Shown here: piece after piece, positions 22,800 to 32,141 of the stretch
Position numbering within the stretch: position 1 is the stretch's first letter
Layout of the letters: each line of letters opens with the position of its first letter
Assembly: GCF_041346945.1 (NCBI RefSeq)
Contig: NZ_CP166850.1
Span: 10,028,501 to 10,092,500 of the forward strand
Length of the DNA stretch: 64,000 nt
Direction: 5' to 3'
DNA from: Amycolatopsis sp. cg9
GTDB lineage: Bacteria > Actinomycetota > Actinomycetes > Mycobacteriales > Pseudonocardiaceae
Translations under genes and position numbers: made by a program
Notes under the pieces: model-generated
The model's database searches: none
What the model saw: the letters and a program-made list of their open reading frames with translations, nothing else
What the model was told of the DNA's origin: nothing

Positions 22800-25700
22800 T
22801 TAGCCGCGCACGGTCACGACCAGGGTGCGCGTCACCCCGTTGACCGTCACCGACAGCCGCGCGACACCCGGCCGCAACGCCGTCAGCACGCCCGTGGCGG
22901 GATCGAACGAAACGACGCCCCAGCCGACCGACCAGTCCGCGCTCACCGGGTAGGACACCGGCACGTCCCGCGGGCCCTGCCGGACCGAAGCGCGCACGAC
23001 CGCGCGTTCGCCGCGAGCCAGCGAAGCCGGCCCGGACAGCGTCAGCGAGTCGACGTTCGGCCGCGTCTCGAAGCGCACCGGCTGGGCGCGGTCGGCCGGG
23101 TCGACGCGCAGCAGCGTCCAGCCGACGAACCCGCCGTCGCCCGGAGCGGCCGCGGGTGCCTTGCCCGAGTTGCCGTTGACCAGGTACGGCACGCCGTCCA
23201 GCCGGGACAGCGAGAACACGCCGGCGTGCGAAGCCACCGAAGCGGCCGGCTTGCCGGACGCCCGCTCGAACCCGGTCAGCCACTGGGTCAGCAGCGTGGC
23301 TTCCTTCCGGTCGCCGAGCTGGGAGTTCCCGGTCGGGCTGGGGTCCTGCACCGGGTGGTGCATGGCGACGACGACCCCGCGCACGGACCGGTCCGCCGCC
23401 GCCGAATCGAGCGCCGAGCGCAGCATCCGGACCTGGTCGAAGCCGCCTGCCCGCAGCGAGCCGCGCGAGGAGTCCATCAGCACCAGCCGGATGCCGTGCA
23501 CGTCGACGACGCGGTGGGTCTCCCCGAAGACGGCCTGGAAGTTGGCGAGCCCGTTGCCCGCCTCGGCCTCGTGGTTGCCCGGCACGTAGTACCAGAGCAC
23601 CTTGCCGTCGAGCTCGTCCGCGATCACCTGGCGCGCCCGCGCGAGGTCGGGCGGTGTCCCCCGGTCGACGAAGTCGCCGTTGATCAGTACCAGGTCCGGC
23701 TTCGCGGCGACGGCTTCGCGCAGCGCCCGCCGGGCCTGGGCGACCAGCGGGCCCGCCGGGTCGTCCGCGGTGAACTGGGCGTCGCTGACCACCGCGACGC
23801 GCAGGCCGCCGGTCAGCACGCCGTCGGTGACCAGCGCGGGATCGCGCGGGGCCGCGTCGGCGGGCACCGAAGTCGTCGGCGCCACCTCGAAGGTCAGGTC
23901 GTCGAACACCAGCCGGCCCTCGTACTGCTGGTCCGGCACGTTTTCGACGGCGTAGAAGCGCGCGAGGCGCTGGCCGCCGGGCAGCCCGGCCGGGACCGCG
24001 GCGGTGACGTACCGCCAGCCCGTCCAGTCCACGCTCAGCGAAAGGTCCACGACGGACGCCACGTTCGCGGCGTCGCGCAGTTCGGCCCGCAGCCACGCGC
24101 CCTTGCCGTCGCCGTTCACCCACAGCCCGATCTTCTGGGTACCCGCCGGGACGGCGAGCGGCGCGGACGGTGTCACGTAGGCCGCGCGCGTGGCGTTCGT
24201 GCCGGTCAGCCGGTAGTCCAGCGCGAGCCCGGCGCCGCCGTCGCGCCCGGGTGCCGCCGACAGCGCCGCGCCGACGACCGCCGGGAACACCGTCGCCGTC
24301 CAGCCCGCCGGGCCGTCCAGCGGCGCGGCGACCTGGGGCACGGTGCCCACCGAAGCGGCCAGGTGCGTGGTGAACCCGGCGGCGGACGCGGTGATCGAGG
24401 TGGCCCCGGACGCGGTCACCGCGGTCACCGCGTAGCCGTCGCCCGAGGGCTCGACGCGGACGACGGAGTGGTCGTAGTCGAGCTTGACGTCGTCGGGTTC
24501 CAGCCAGGTGCCGTAGCCGTCGGCGTCGTAGCCGTAGACCTTGAACGTGCTCTTGGCCCCGGCGGCCGACAGCGCGACCTGCTCGGTGCTGGTGCCCAGC
24601 CGGACCGGCTCGCCCAGCACGGAAAGCGTCGTCTTCCCGGTCGCGCGCCCGGCGCGCGCGACGACGTCGACACCGCCCGCGCCGTGGCCGGTGACGACTC
24701 CGCGCGTGACGGTCGCCCGCCGGGGGTCCGACGTCGTCCAGCGCGGCTCGGCGGCCACCGCGGCGCCGGTCTCGTCGTGGCCGTCGGCGACGAGGTGGCG
24801 CGTCAGGCCGGTCAGGACGCGGTCCGCGCCGTCCGCCGCCACGGCGGGGGCGGGCGCGAAGCCGGTGAGCTTGCCGCTGCCCGGCACGGTCGCGAAGCCG
24901 ATCCCGTTGGGCACCAGGCGTTCCCCGCCGTCGGACGGCGAGTTCCGGACGCTCGGCGCGGCTTCGCCCTCGTTGCGCGCCAGGAGCGTCGACGAGCCGC
25001 CGCCGTCGAGGTTGATCGCGTCGTCGGCGCCGAGGCTCTTCATGTGCCGCGCCAGTTCCAGCTCGGTCAGGCCGCGGCTGTCGGCCTGCCGACCGTCCAC
25101 AGTGGCCAGCCACAGCCGCTTGCCGTCAGCGGAGAAGCCGACCGCGGTCCGCGGGTGCATGGCGACGTTGTCGACCGGCTGCACGACGCCGTCGCGGAGC
25201 AGGACTTCGTTGCCGCCCACCGCGACCGCGACCTTCCCGGCGTCCGAGCGGGGCGCGTACGTGACCCCGACCGGGTCGCCCGGCTTGAGCGCGGCGAGCG
25301 CGTCCGCCCCGGCTTCGCGGGCCAGCAGCAGCGTGGTGCCCGCCGCGATCGGGCCGCTCGCGGGTTGTTCGCGCACGGCGGTGACGACGCCGTCGCGGAG
25401 CTCGACCTCGCGCACGCGCGACGCCCCGGCCACCGAGGTCGCCCGCCCGGAAGCGCCCCACAACGGCGTGTAGACGCCGATCGCGTCCGCGCCGAGGACC
25501 GGGCTGTTGAAGTTCGTGGCCCTCGCCGCGCCGCCCGGCAGCGTCACGGTGGCTTCGAGGAAGATCGACGCCAGCCGCGCCTTGCCGTCGTCGGTGATCG
25601 ACGCGGTGAGGTTGTGGCCGGCGGCGGGCGCGGTCTGCAGCTGCCCGCCGTCGATCCCGACGCCGATCGGCGCGCCGGTGGCGTTGATGTCGAAGAAGTC

Positions 25701-26099
25701 GCCGTTGACGCCGGCGACCGCACCCGCGCGCGCGACCTGCTGCGAGAGCGGCGTGCGCGCGGACACCGTGCCGGGGCTGAGGTACGTGGGCTTCAGGACC
25801 TTGCTGCCCAGGTCGACGGCGAGGGTGTCGCCGCGGATCCAGCCGGCCGGGTCGAACCGGTCGAACTGGGTGAGGTTCAGCCCGGGCGCGACCTCGGTGG
25901 TCGCGCTGCCGGTGACGAGCCCGTCGTCGGGGTCCGCGGCGGCGAAGGCGGCCGGGCCCTGGTGGTCCGACGACGCGGCGGGCGCGGCCTCGACCGGTGG
26001 CGTACCGAGCGGCGCGCGGAGCGGGTCGGCGTGGGCGGGAGCGACGAACACCGTCGCGAACAGGGCGACGAACGGCAACGCGACGCGTGACTTCTTCAC
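22800..26099 (-). CDS. Secreted phosphodiester glycosidase / metallophosphoesterase fusion
   Basis: The 1099-residue protein starts at a GTG (26099) with a signal peptide, VKKSRVALPFVALFATVFVA, cleaved after AHA. Residues about 45-410 form the NAGPA-type phosphodiester glycosidase domain, with GVNGDFFDI and the hallmark NLDGGGSST. The middle (about 430-730) has Ig/Big-like and carbohydrate-binding-like beta segments. Residues about 755-985 are a calcineurin-like phosphoesterase, with VVSDAQF, LINGDFVDRG, YVPGNHEAE, AMHHPV and SHAGVFSLS. The first and last metal motifs are non-standard (DAQ for DxH, SHAG for GHxH). A last Ig-like domain ends the protein. It probably trims phosphodiester-linked sugars outside the cell. 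Confidence 0.85.
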   Translation of the reverse strand: MKKSRVALPFVALFATVFVAPAHADPLRAPLGTPPVEAAPAASSDHQGPAAFAAADPDDGLVTGSATTEVAPGLNLTQFDRFDPAGWIRGDTLAVDLGSKVLKPTYLSPGTVSARTPLSQQVARAGAVAGVNGDFFDINATGAPIGVGIDGGQLQTAPAAGHNLTASITDDGKARLASIFLEATVTLPGGAARATNFNSPVLGADAIGVYTPLWGASGRATSVAGASRVREVELRDGVVTAVREQPASGPIAAGTTLLLAREAGADALAALKPGDPVGVTYAPRSDAGKVAVAVGGNEVLLRDGVVQPVDNVAMHPRTAVGFSADGKRLWLATVDGRQADSRGLTELELARHMKSLGADDAINLDGGGSSTLLARNEGEAAPSVRNSPSDGGERLVPNGIGFATVPGSGKLTGFAPAPAVAADGADRVLTGLTRHLVADGHDETGAAVAAEPRWTTSDPRRATVTRGVVTGHGAGGVDVVARAGRATGKTTLSVLGEPVRLGTSTEQVALSAAGAKSTFKVYGYDADGYGTWLEPDDVKLDYDHSVVRVEPSGDGYAVTAVTASGATSITASAAGFTTHLAASVGTVPQVAAPLDGPAGWTATVFPAVVGAALSAAPGRDGGAGLALDYRLTGTNATRAAYVTPSAPLAVPAGTQKIGLWVNGDGKGAWLRAELRDAANVASVVDLSLSVDWTGWRYVTAAVPAGLPGGQRLARFYAVENVPDQQYEGRLVFDDLTFEVAPTTSVPADAAPRDPALVTDGVLTGGLRVAVVSDAQFTADDPAGPLVAQARRALREAVAAKPDLVLINGDFVDRGTPPDLARARQVIADELDGKVLWYYVPGNHEAEAGNGLANFQAVFGETHRVVDVHGIRLVLMDSSRGSLRAGGFDQVRMLRSALDSAAADRSVRGVVVAMHHPVQDPSPTGNSQLGDRKEATLLTQWLTGFERASGKPAASVASHAGVFSLSRLDGVPYLVNGNSGKAPAAAPGDGGFVGWTLLRVDPADRAQPVRFETRPNVDSLTLSGPASLARGERAVVRASVRQGPRDVPVSYPVSADWSVGWGVVSFDPATGVLTALRPGVARLSVTVNGVTRTLVVTVRG

Positions 26100-26204
26100 C
26101 AGGTACCCCAGTATCGAGTGAGCGTGAGCCGGACCAGCACAGCGCAGCGGCACGGCGGGGGGAAGACTTCCCGGTGAACGCCGCCTGAATGGTCTAGAAC
26201 ACCA

Positions 26205-26918
26205 TCACGGTGTGAGGGGCGCGGCGAGCAGCGCGGCCGCGGCGTCGCCGGTGACCCGCGGGGCGGGCCCGGTGCGCTTCCACAGCCGCAGCAGGAGATC
26301 GCGAGCGGGCGCTTCGACGGACGCGGCGCCGTCGGCGGCCGGGCCGAGCGCGGGCGGCTCGCCGGGGTGCACGGTCCAGACGTCCCCGGTGTCGCTGGCG
26401 CGCAGGGAAACCGGGCCCGGCAGCTCGGGAACGGCGTGCCAGCGCGTGACGCGGGGCAGCATCGCGCCGAGGACTTCGTCGACGCCGTCCGCGGCCACGG
26501 CCGGGTCGAGCGCGTGGTCGCTGCCGGAGTCGGCGAGGTGGACGGCGGTTTCGTGGACCTGGCGCCGGAACCAGAACGCCTTGGTCTTTCCGGTGCCGCC
26601 GAAGTGCCAGCACCCGTCTTCGGGGGTGGCCCGCTCGAGGGCGTCGAGGAGCAGCCCGGCGCTTTCGGCGTACCAGGACGGCAGGTCGGCGCCGGGACCC
26701 GCTTCGAAGTCCTGGGACTCCGGCTCCCCGGTGGTGACGACGGTGGCCGCCCAGCGGTGGACGTTGCCCAGGTGCGTGCCGAGGTCGGCCAGCGTCCAGT
26801 CGCCGCAGTCGGGCACCCTCGCGGCCGGGTCGCCGGTGCGCAGGGCGACGGCGAACGCGCCCGTCAGCTCCCGCAGCACGGGCAGGTAGTCGCGGGCGGG
26901 GAACGGCATCGTGGTCAT
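26205..26918 (-). CDS. Maleylpyruvate isomerase family (DinB-like) mycothiol-dependent protein
   Basis: The 237-residue protein has the N-terminal four-helix MDMPI/DinB fold with its metal-binding histidines in DLGTHLGNVHRW and QVHETAVHLAD, and a C-terminal MDMPI_C domain (about 160-235). Family members use mycothiol, the actinobacterial thiol, in isomerisation or transfer; most have no assigned substrate. It is preceded by a strong terminator after ndk and looks monocistronic. Confidence 0.8.
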   Translation of the reverse strand: MTTMPFPARDYLPVLRELTGAFAVALRTGDPAARVPDCGDWTLADLGTHLGNVHRWAATVVTTGEPESQDFEAGPGADLPSWYAESAGLLLDALERATPEDGCWHFGGTGKTKAFWFRRQVHETAVHLADSGSDHALDPAVAADGVDEVLGAMLPRVTRWHAVPELPGPVSLRASDTGDVWTVHPGEPPALGPAADGAASVEAPARDLLLRLWKRTGPAPRVTGDAAAALLAAPLTP

Positions 26919-26935
26919 CGGCGCTCCGGGTGCGA

Positions 26936-26965
26936 ACCGGGGCCACGCGCGGGCGTGGCCCCGGT
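26936..26965. terminator. Hairpin downstream of ndk
   Basis: ACCGGGGCCACGC (26936-26948) pairs perfectly with its complement at 26953-26965 around a 4-base loop, 5 bp past the ndk stop. Confidence 0.7.
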
Positions 26966-26970
26966 GTCGA

Positions 26971-27381
26971 TCACAGGTCGGGGAACCAGAGCTTCAGCTC
27001 GCGCTCGGCCGACTCCGGCGAGTCCGAGCCGTGCACCAGGTTGTACTGGGTCTCCAGCGCGAAGTCGCCGCGGATGGTGCCCGGGGTGGCCTTCTCGACC
27101 GGGTCGGTGCCGCCGGCCAGCTGGCGGAACGCGGCGATCGCGCGCGGGCCCTCGACGGCGAGCGCGACCAGCGGACCCGACGTGATGAACTCCAGCAGCT
27201 CGCCGAAGAACGAACGCTCCTTGTGCTCGGCGTAGTGCTCCTCGGCCAGCGCCTGCGGCACGGTCCGCAGTTCGACGGCGGCGAGCTTGAGGCCCTTGCG
27301 CTCGATCCGCGAGATGACCTCGCCGACGAGGCCGCGCGCGACGCCATCGGGCTTGACCAGGACCAGCGTGCGTTCAGTCAC
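26971..27381 (-). CDS. ndk: Nucleoside diphosphate kinase
   Basis: The 136-residue enzyme begins [20 protein letters not shown] and carries the active-site block [15 protein letters not shown], with the phospho-accepting His near residue 116. Length and ending (ELKLWFPDL) are normal. It balances NTP and dNTP pools. In mycobacteria ndk lies between rne and the DUF4233-folC pair. That order is kept here, but with about 15 kb of accessory genes spread on both sides. Confidence 0.98.
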   Translation of the reverse strand: MTERTLVLVKPDGVARGLVGEVISRIERKGLKLAAVELRTVPQALAEEHYAEHKERSFFGELLEFITSGPLVALAVEGPRAIAAFRQLAGGTDPVEKATPGTIRGDFALETQYNLVHGSDSPESAERELKLWFPDL

Positions 27382-27439
27382 GACGGTGTTTCTCCTTGTT
27401 GCGGTTGCGTGTCGGTGCGCGTGAGCGTAGCCGACCCTT

Positions 27440-28987
27440 TCAGCGGCCCTGCGGGTGCAGCTTCTTCGACCACAGCGAAGCCCCCGTGGCGTCGCGCAGG
27501 TCCACGGTCAGATCTCCGGTGAAGCCGTCGACGTTCAGCTCGCCGAAGTGCTGGAAGCCGTCGATCGGGGCCGTGTTCGCCGCCGGCGGGGCGTGCACGA
27601 ACACCGCTTCCGGGCCGAACGTCGGGTCCAGTGCGTTCGGTCCGAACGCGCCCGCGTTCAGCGGCCCGGACACGAACTCCCAGAACGGGTCGAAGTCCTG
27701 GAAGGCCGCGCGGTCGGGCGAATAGTGGTGCGCCGCGGTGTAGTGGACGTCCGCGGTCAGCCAGACGACGTTGCGGACGCGGCGGCGCTGGATCTCCCGC
27801 AGCACCCACGCCAGCTCGGTCTCCCGCCCGCCCGGCGCGCCCGGCAGGTTGTTCGCCACCGCTTCGATGTCCTTGCCGTCCGGGACGACCAGCCCGAGCG
27901 GCATGTCCGCCTGGACGATCTTCCACGTCGCCGTGCTGCGGCCGAGCGCGTCGGCCAGCCAGCGGGCCTGCCGGTCGCCGAGGATGTAGCCCGGCTTGGT
28001 CTGGTCCGCGGTGTTGGCGTTGCGGTAGGTCCGCATGTCCAGCACGAAGACCTCGACGCGCGAGCCGTAGCTGAAGCTGCGGTAGACGCGGCCGTCGACG
28101 GCCCGGCGGGAGTCGATCGGGTGCCACTCGTGGAAGGCCTGGTACGCCCGCGGCGCGAGGACGTCGGTGCGCTTCTCGGTGTAGGCCGGGTTGTCGAGGA
28201 CTTCGCCCGGGTACCAGTTGTTCGAGACCTCGTGGTCGTCCCACTGGACGTACGACGGGACCTGCGCGGCGAACCGGCGGAAGTTCTCGTCGAGGCGGTT
28301 GTACGCGTGCTGGCCGCGGAACTCGTCCAGCGTTTCCGCGACCTTCGACTTCTCCGCCGTGACGACGTTGCGCCAGGTCCGGCCGCCGGGCAGGGCCACG
28401 GTTTCGGTCAGCGGGCCGTCGGAGTACACCGTGTCGCCGCTGTGCAGGAACAGGTCCGGGTTCCGCGCGGCCATCGCCGAGAAGATCGTCATCCCGCCCA
28501 GGTCGGGGTTGATGCCCCAGTTCTGGCCGACGACGTCGCCGGACCAGACGATCCGGGTGTCGCGGCGGCCCACCGGCGCCGTGGCGAACCGGCCGGTCAG
28601 CGGCTCGCTCGTGGCGCGCCCGTCCACCGACTCCGCCGTCACGCGGTAGTGGTACTCCGTGCCCGGCCGGAGGGCGGCGACGCGGACCTGCCCGGTTCCC
28701 CCGGTGGCGGGCCCGGCGAGGGGGCCGGGCACCCGGCGGGCGTGCCGGAACGACGGGTCGCGCGCGATCTCGACGACGAGCCGCGACGGGCGGTCCGCCC
28801 GCGACCAGACGATCGCCGAGCCGGGGGTGACGTCGCCGGAGGAGACGCCGTGGGTCAGCACGGGCCGGTCGCGGCGGACGAGCGGGACCGCCGCGAAGGC
28901 CGTCGACGGCAGCACGAGCGTGGCGGCGGCGCCGGTGAGGCCGGCCTTGAACAGGGTGCGGCGGGAGTGGCGGGTCGGTTCGGTCAT
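27440..28987 (-). CDS. Tat-exported PhoD-like alkaline phosphatase
   Basis: The 515-residue protein has a twin-arginine signal ([20 protein letters not shown], cleavage after AFA). A fibronectin-like PhoD_N domain (about 40-135) follows. The catalytic domain then shows [38 protein letters not shown] and the late LTADVHY. These Asp, Asn and His residues bind the Fe/Ca centre of PhoD. It hydrolyses phosphodiesters and monoesters outside the cell, usually in phosphate starvation. No pho box was recognised. It diverges from the acylase gene. Confidence 0.93.
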   Translation of the reverse strand: MTEPTRHSRRTLFKAGLTGAAATLVLPSTAFAAVPLVRRDRPVLTHGVSSGDVTPGSAIVWSRADRPSRLVVEIARDPSFRHARRVPGPLAGPATGGTGQVRVAALRPGTEYHYRVTAESVDGRATSEPLTGRFATAPVGRRDTRIVWSGDVVGQNWGINPDLGGMTIFSAMAARNPDLFLHSGDTVYSDGPLTETVALPGGRTWRNVVTAEKSKVAETLDEFRGQHAYNRLDENFRRFAAQVPSYVQWDDHEVSNNWYPGEVLDNPAYTEKRTDVLAPRAYQAFHEWHPIDSRRAVDGRVYRSFSYGSRVEVFVLDMRTYRNANTADQTKPGYILGDRQARWLADALGRSTATWKIVQADMPLGLVVPDGKDIEAVANNLPGAPGGRETELAWVLREIQRRRVRNVVWLTADVHYTAAHHYSPDRAAFQDFDPFWEFVSGPLNAGAFGPNALDPTFGPEAVFVHAPPAANTAPIDGFQHFGELNVDGFTGDLTVDLRDATGASLWSKKLHPQGR

Positions 28988-29110
28988 GCGCGGTTTCTAT
29001 CCCGTCCCGGCCAACGCGGGTTTGCGCGCGGGTGAACGGATATCGGGGGTTTCCCCCATCCCCGGCGCCGCTCGCCGTCGGTAGCGTGGCGATCACGACA
29101 AGGGGGTCAG

Positions 29111-31462
29111 ATGAGTCCATTCCGGAAAACCCTGGCGGTTCTGACAGCGGCACTCACCATCACCACACTGGGGACAGCCGTCGCGGAAGCGGGCCAGGAA
29201 AGCAAGGCCGTCCTCCGCTACACCGAGCACGGCATCCCGCACATCGTCGCGAAGGACTTCGGCGGCCTCGGCTACGGGTACGGCTACGCGGCGGCGACCG
29301 ACAACGTCTGCGAGCTCGCGAACATCTACCTGACGGTGAGCGCGCAGCGGTCGAAGTACCTCGGCCCGGGCGGCGACGGCTACCCGTCGTTGTCCGAGGC
29401 GGCGAACAACCTGCACAGCGACCTGTTCTTCCAGCGGATCAACGATTCGGGGATCGTCGACCGGCTGGCCGCGCAGCCCGCGCCGCAGGGACCGCGGCCC
29501 GAGGTCCGGCAGATCGTTTCGGGTTACGTCAAGGGCTTCAACGCCTACCTGGCGCGCACCGGCCGGTCCGGGATCTCCGACCCGGCCTGCCGCGGCGCGG
29601 ACTGGGTCCGGCCCATCACCGAGCAGGACTTCTACCGGCACTTCCACGCCATCGCGATCACCGGCGGCCAGGGTGTGGTCACCGAAAGCCTGTTCACCGC
29701 GCCGCCGTCGGGTGCGACACCGGCGCCGGGCACGGCCGGGCAGCTCTCCGACCAGGTCCGGAAGGCGCTCGGCGGCAGCGGGCTGGGCAGCAACGGCATC
29801 GCGATCGGCGCGGACTCGACCGCTTCGGGCCGGGGCAGCGTGCTGCTCGGCAACCCGCACTACCCGTGGCAGGCCGGGCGGCGGTTCTGGCAGAGCCAGC
29901 TCACCATCCCGGGCCGGTTCGACGTCGCCGGCGCGAGCCTGCTCGGCATGCCGTTCGTCCAGATCGGGCACACCGCCGACGCGGCCTGGACGCACACGGT
30001 GTCCACGCCGGTCACGTTCGGCCTCTTCGAGGTGCCGCTGCAGGCCGGCGATCCGACGACCTACCTCGTCGACGGCAAGCCCGAGAAGATGACGACAGCC
30101 GACGTCACGGTCCAGGTGCGCCAGGCCGACGGCTCGGTGAAGCCGGTCCGGCAGACGTTCTGGTCGACGCGCTACGGCCCGGTGCTGGCCGACTTCCAGG
30201 GCATTCCGCTGCCGTGGACGACGAAATCGGCGTACGCGGTGCGCGACGCCAACGCGACGAACCTGCGCGGGCTCAACACGTGGTTCGAGCTCGACCAGTC
30301 CCGCAGCACGGCCGACGTCGTCCGCGCGCTGAGCCGCACGCAGGGCGTCCCATGGGTCAACACCATCGCCACCGACCGGGCCGGCAATGCGCTCTACGCC
30401 GACATCCAGGTGGTCCCGCACGTCACCGACGAACAGGCGAAGGCGTGCAACACCCCGTTGGGGCAGGGGACGTTCGAGCAGGTCGGACTGGCCATTTTGG
30501 ACGGTTCGAGGTCGTCGTGCCAGTGGGGTTCGGACCCGGGCGCGCTCGAACCGGGCATCTTCGCGCCGTCGCGGCTGCCGCAGCAGCAGCGCCGGGACTA
30601 CGAGCTGAACGCCAACGACAGCGCTTGGCTCGCGAACGCCAAGGCGCCGATCACGGGTTACCCGCACATCGTCGGCGACTCCGGCACCGAACGTTCACCG
30701 CGCACGCGGGAAGCCTTGCTGACCGCCGAAAAGGGCGGCTTCACGACCGAGTCGATGAAGCGGATGCTCTTCGCCGACCACAGCCTGTTCGCCGACCTGA
30801 CGGCGGCGGACCTGGCGAAGCTGTGCGCGTCCTTCCCGGGCGGGCAGGCACCGTCGTCGTCCGGCCCGGTGCCGGTCGGGCCGGCCTGCGCCGCACTGGC
30901 GAACTGGGACCACACCTACACCCTGGACACCCGCGGTTCGCTGCTGTTCCAGCGGTTCGCCGCCCGGCTCGGGAACGTGGCCCGGTTCGCGGTGCCGTTC
31001 GACCCGAAGGCGCCGCTGACCACGCCGAACACGCTCAACGTCGGCAACGCGGACGTCCAGGAGGCGTTCGGGGACGCGCTCGTGGAGCTGCGCACGGCCG
31101 GGCTCCCGCCGGACGCGAAGCTGCGGGACGGCCAGGCGGTCACCCGCAACGGCGAGCGCATCCCCGTCCACGGCGCTCAGGGCTTCCTGGGCGTGCTCAA
31201 CGTGATGACGCCGGTGTGGGACCCGGCGCGCGGCAACGTCGAGGTGGCGCACGGGTCGAGCTACGTCCAGGTGGTCGGGTTCAGCGGGCACGGGTGCCCG
31301 GACTCGTCGACGCTGCTCACGTACTCGCAGTCGTCGAACCCGGAGTCGCCGTACTTCAGCGACCAGACGAAGCTCTACAGCCGCGGCGAGTGGGTGAAGG
31401 GACGCTTCTGCGAAGCGGACATCCTGCGCTCCCCCGCGCTGCGGATCGTCGTGCTGCGCTGA
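29111..31462 (+). CDS. Secreted penicillin acylase family Ntn-hydrolase (aculeacin/AHL-acylase type)
   Basis: The 783-residue precursor has a signal peptide (residues 1-27, ending VAEAG). It resembles aculeacin A acylase and PvdQ: HGIPHIVAKDFGGLGYGYGY at the start of the alpha chain, and SNGIAIG at 227-233, where Ser227 should become the N-terminal nucleophile of the beta chain after self-cleavage, followed by GNPHYPWQ. The conserved Asn lies in LNANDSAWLAN. Relatives remove fatty acyl chains from cyclic lipopeptides, echinocandins or acyl-homoserine lactones. Which amide is cut here cannot be told. A TAGCGT hexamer at 29082-29087 may be its -10. Confidence 0.9.
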   Translation: MSPFRKTLAVLTAALTITTLGTAVAEAGQESKAVLRYTEHGIPHIVAKDFGGLGYGYGYAAATDNVCELANIYLTVSAQRSKYLGPGGDGYPSLSEAANNLHSDLFFQRINDSGIVDRLAAQPAPQGPRPEVRQIVSGYVKGFNAYLARTGRSGISDPACRGADWVRPITEQDFYRHFHAIAITGGQGVVTESLFTAPPSGATPAPGTAGQLSDQVRKALGGSGLGSNGIAIGADSTASGRGSVLLGNPHYPWQAGRRFWQSQLTIPGRFDVAGASLLGMPFVQIGHTADAAWTHTVSTPVTFGLFEVPLQAGDPTTYLVDGKPEKMTTADVTVQVRQADGSVKPVRQTFWSTRYGPVLADFQGIPLPWTTKSAYAVRDANATNLRGLNTWFELDQSRSTADVVRALSRTQGVPWVNTIATDRAGNALYADIQVVPHVTDEQAKACNTPLGQGTFEQVGLAILDGSRSSCQWGSDPGALEPGIFAPSRLPQQQRRDYELNANDSAWLANAKAPITGYPHIVGDSGTERSPRTREALLTAEKGGFTTESMKRMLFADHSLFADLTAADLAKLCASFPGGQAPSSSGPVPVGPACAALANWDHTYTLDTRGSLLFQRFAARLGNVARFAVPFDPKAPLTTPNTLNVGNADVQEAFGDALVELRTAGLPPDAKLRDGQAVTRNGERIPVHGAQGFLGVLNVMTPVWDPARGNVEVAHGSSYVQVVGFSGHGCPDSSTLLTYSQSSNPESPYFSDQTKLYSRGEWVKGRFCEADILRSPALRIVVLR

Positions 31463-31483
31463 GCTCCCGGCGGAGGCGGGCGC

Positions 31484-32053
31484 TCAGCCGTCCGTCTCCG
31501 CCGCCAGCGCGCGCAGCTCGGCGAAGGCCTCGTCGAGGTGCTCGTCCAGACCGCGCGCGGGTTCCCCGATCCACGCTCCGGCCGCGTGGTGGAAGGTGAG
31601 CCAGCCGACGTCGGCGGCCAGCGCGGCCGGCCGGCCGGCGACTCCCCGCGCGCGCAGCGCCGCCGCCAGGGCGTCGCTCATCGCCGCGGCCTTGGCCAGG
31701 TCGCGCTCCCGCAACGCCGGGGTCGCCGCGATGACCGCGAGCCGCGGTTCGGCGAACGGCCGGTTGCTCTCGAGGATCCGCCCGGACTTCCGGAAGGCGC
31801 GGATCAGGACTTCGAGCGGCGGCAGCCCGTCGGGCGCCTCGGCGACCGCCGCGACGAGTTCGGCGCGCAACGTGGCTTCGCCGTCGAAGAGCACTTCGCG
31901 CTTGTCCGGGAAGTGCCGGAAGAACGTGCGCTCGGTGACGCCGGCCCTGGCGGCGATCTCGGCCGTGGTGGTCCGGTCGAAACCGCGTTCCCGGTACAGC
32001 TCGAGCGCCGCCTGCTGAAGGCGGCGACGCGCTTCTTCCCCGCTGCGTGGCAC
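31484..32053 (-). CDS. TetR family regulator
   Basis: The 189-residue protein has an N-terminal TetR helix-turn-helix (residues 10-56; TTTAEIAARAGVTERTFFRH) and a ligand domain ending in LAAETDG. It is divergent from the epimerase gene at 32142, and two near-identical palindromes lie in the 88-bp gap. It most likely represses both itself and the epimerase. The 3' end is convergent with the acylase gene, 21 bp away. Confidence 0.9.
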   Translation of the reverse strand: MPRSGEEARRRLQQAALELYRERGFDRTTTAEIAARAGVTERTFFRHFPDKREVLFDGEATLRAELVAAVAEAPDGLPPLEVLIRAFRKSGRILESNRPFAEPRLAVIAATPALRERDLAKAAAMSDALAAALRARGVAGRPAALAADVGWLTFHHAAGAWIGEPARGLDEHLDEAFAELRALAAETDG

Positions 32054-32068
32054 GGTGACAGCCTACCG

Positions 32069-32126
32069 GTAGCGACAGCGACTGACGCTACGCGGTACAG
32101 TTCGTAGCGTCAGTCACTGTCACTAC
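32069..32126. promoter_or_regulatory. Twin operators between TetR and epimerase genes
   Basis: 24-bp arms at 32069-32092 and 32103-32126 are inverted copies with two mismatches. Each arm is itself a palindrome with half-site GTAGyGwCAG and a 3-base centre. The two site centres are 35 bp apart. A -10-like TACAGT (32096-32101) for the epimerase falls between them, so occupation would block the promoter. Confidence 0.65.
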
Positions 32127-32141
32127 CCGGGAGTTGCCCCC

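Noticed and set aside
20104..31462. ABC exporter, acylase and secreted enzymes considered as part of a secondary-metabolite cluster
   Set aside because: No PKS, NRPS, terpene or tailoring core genes are present, and housekeeping ndk sits in the middle.
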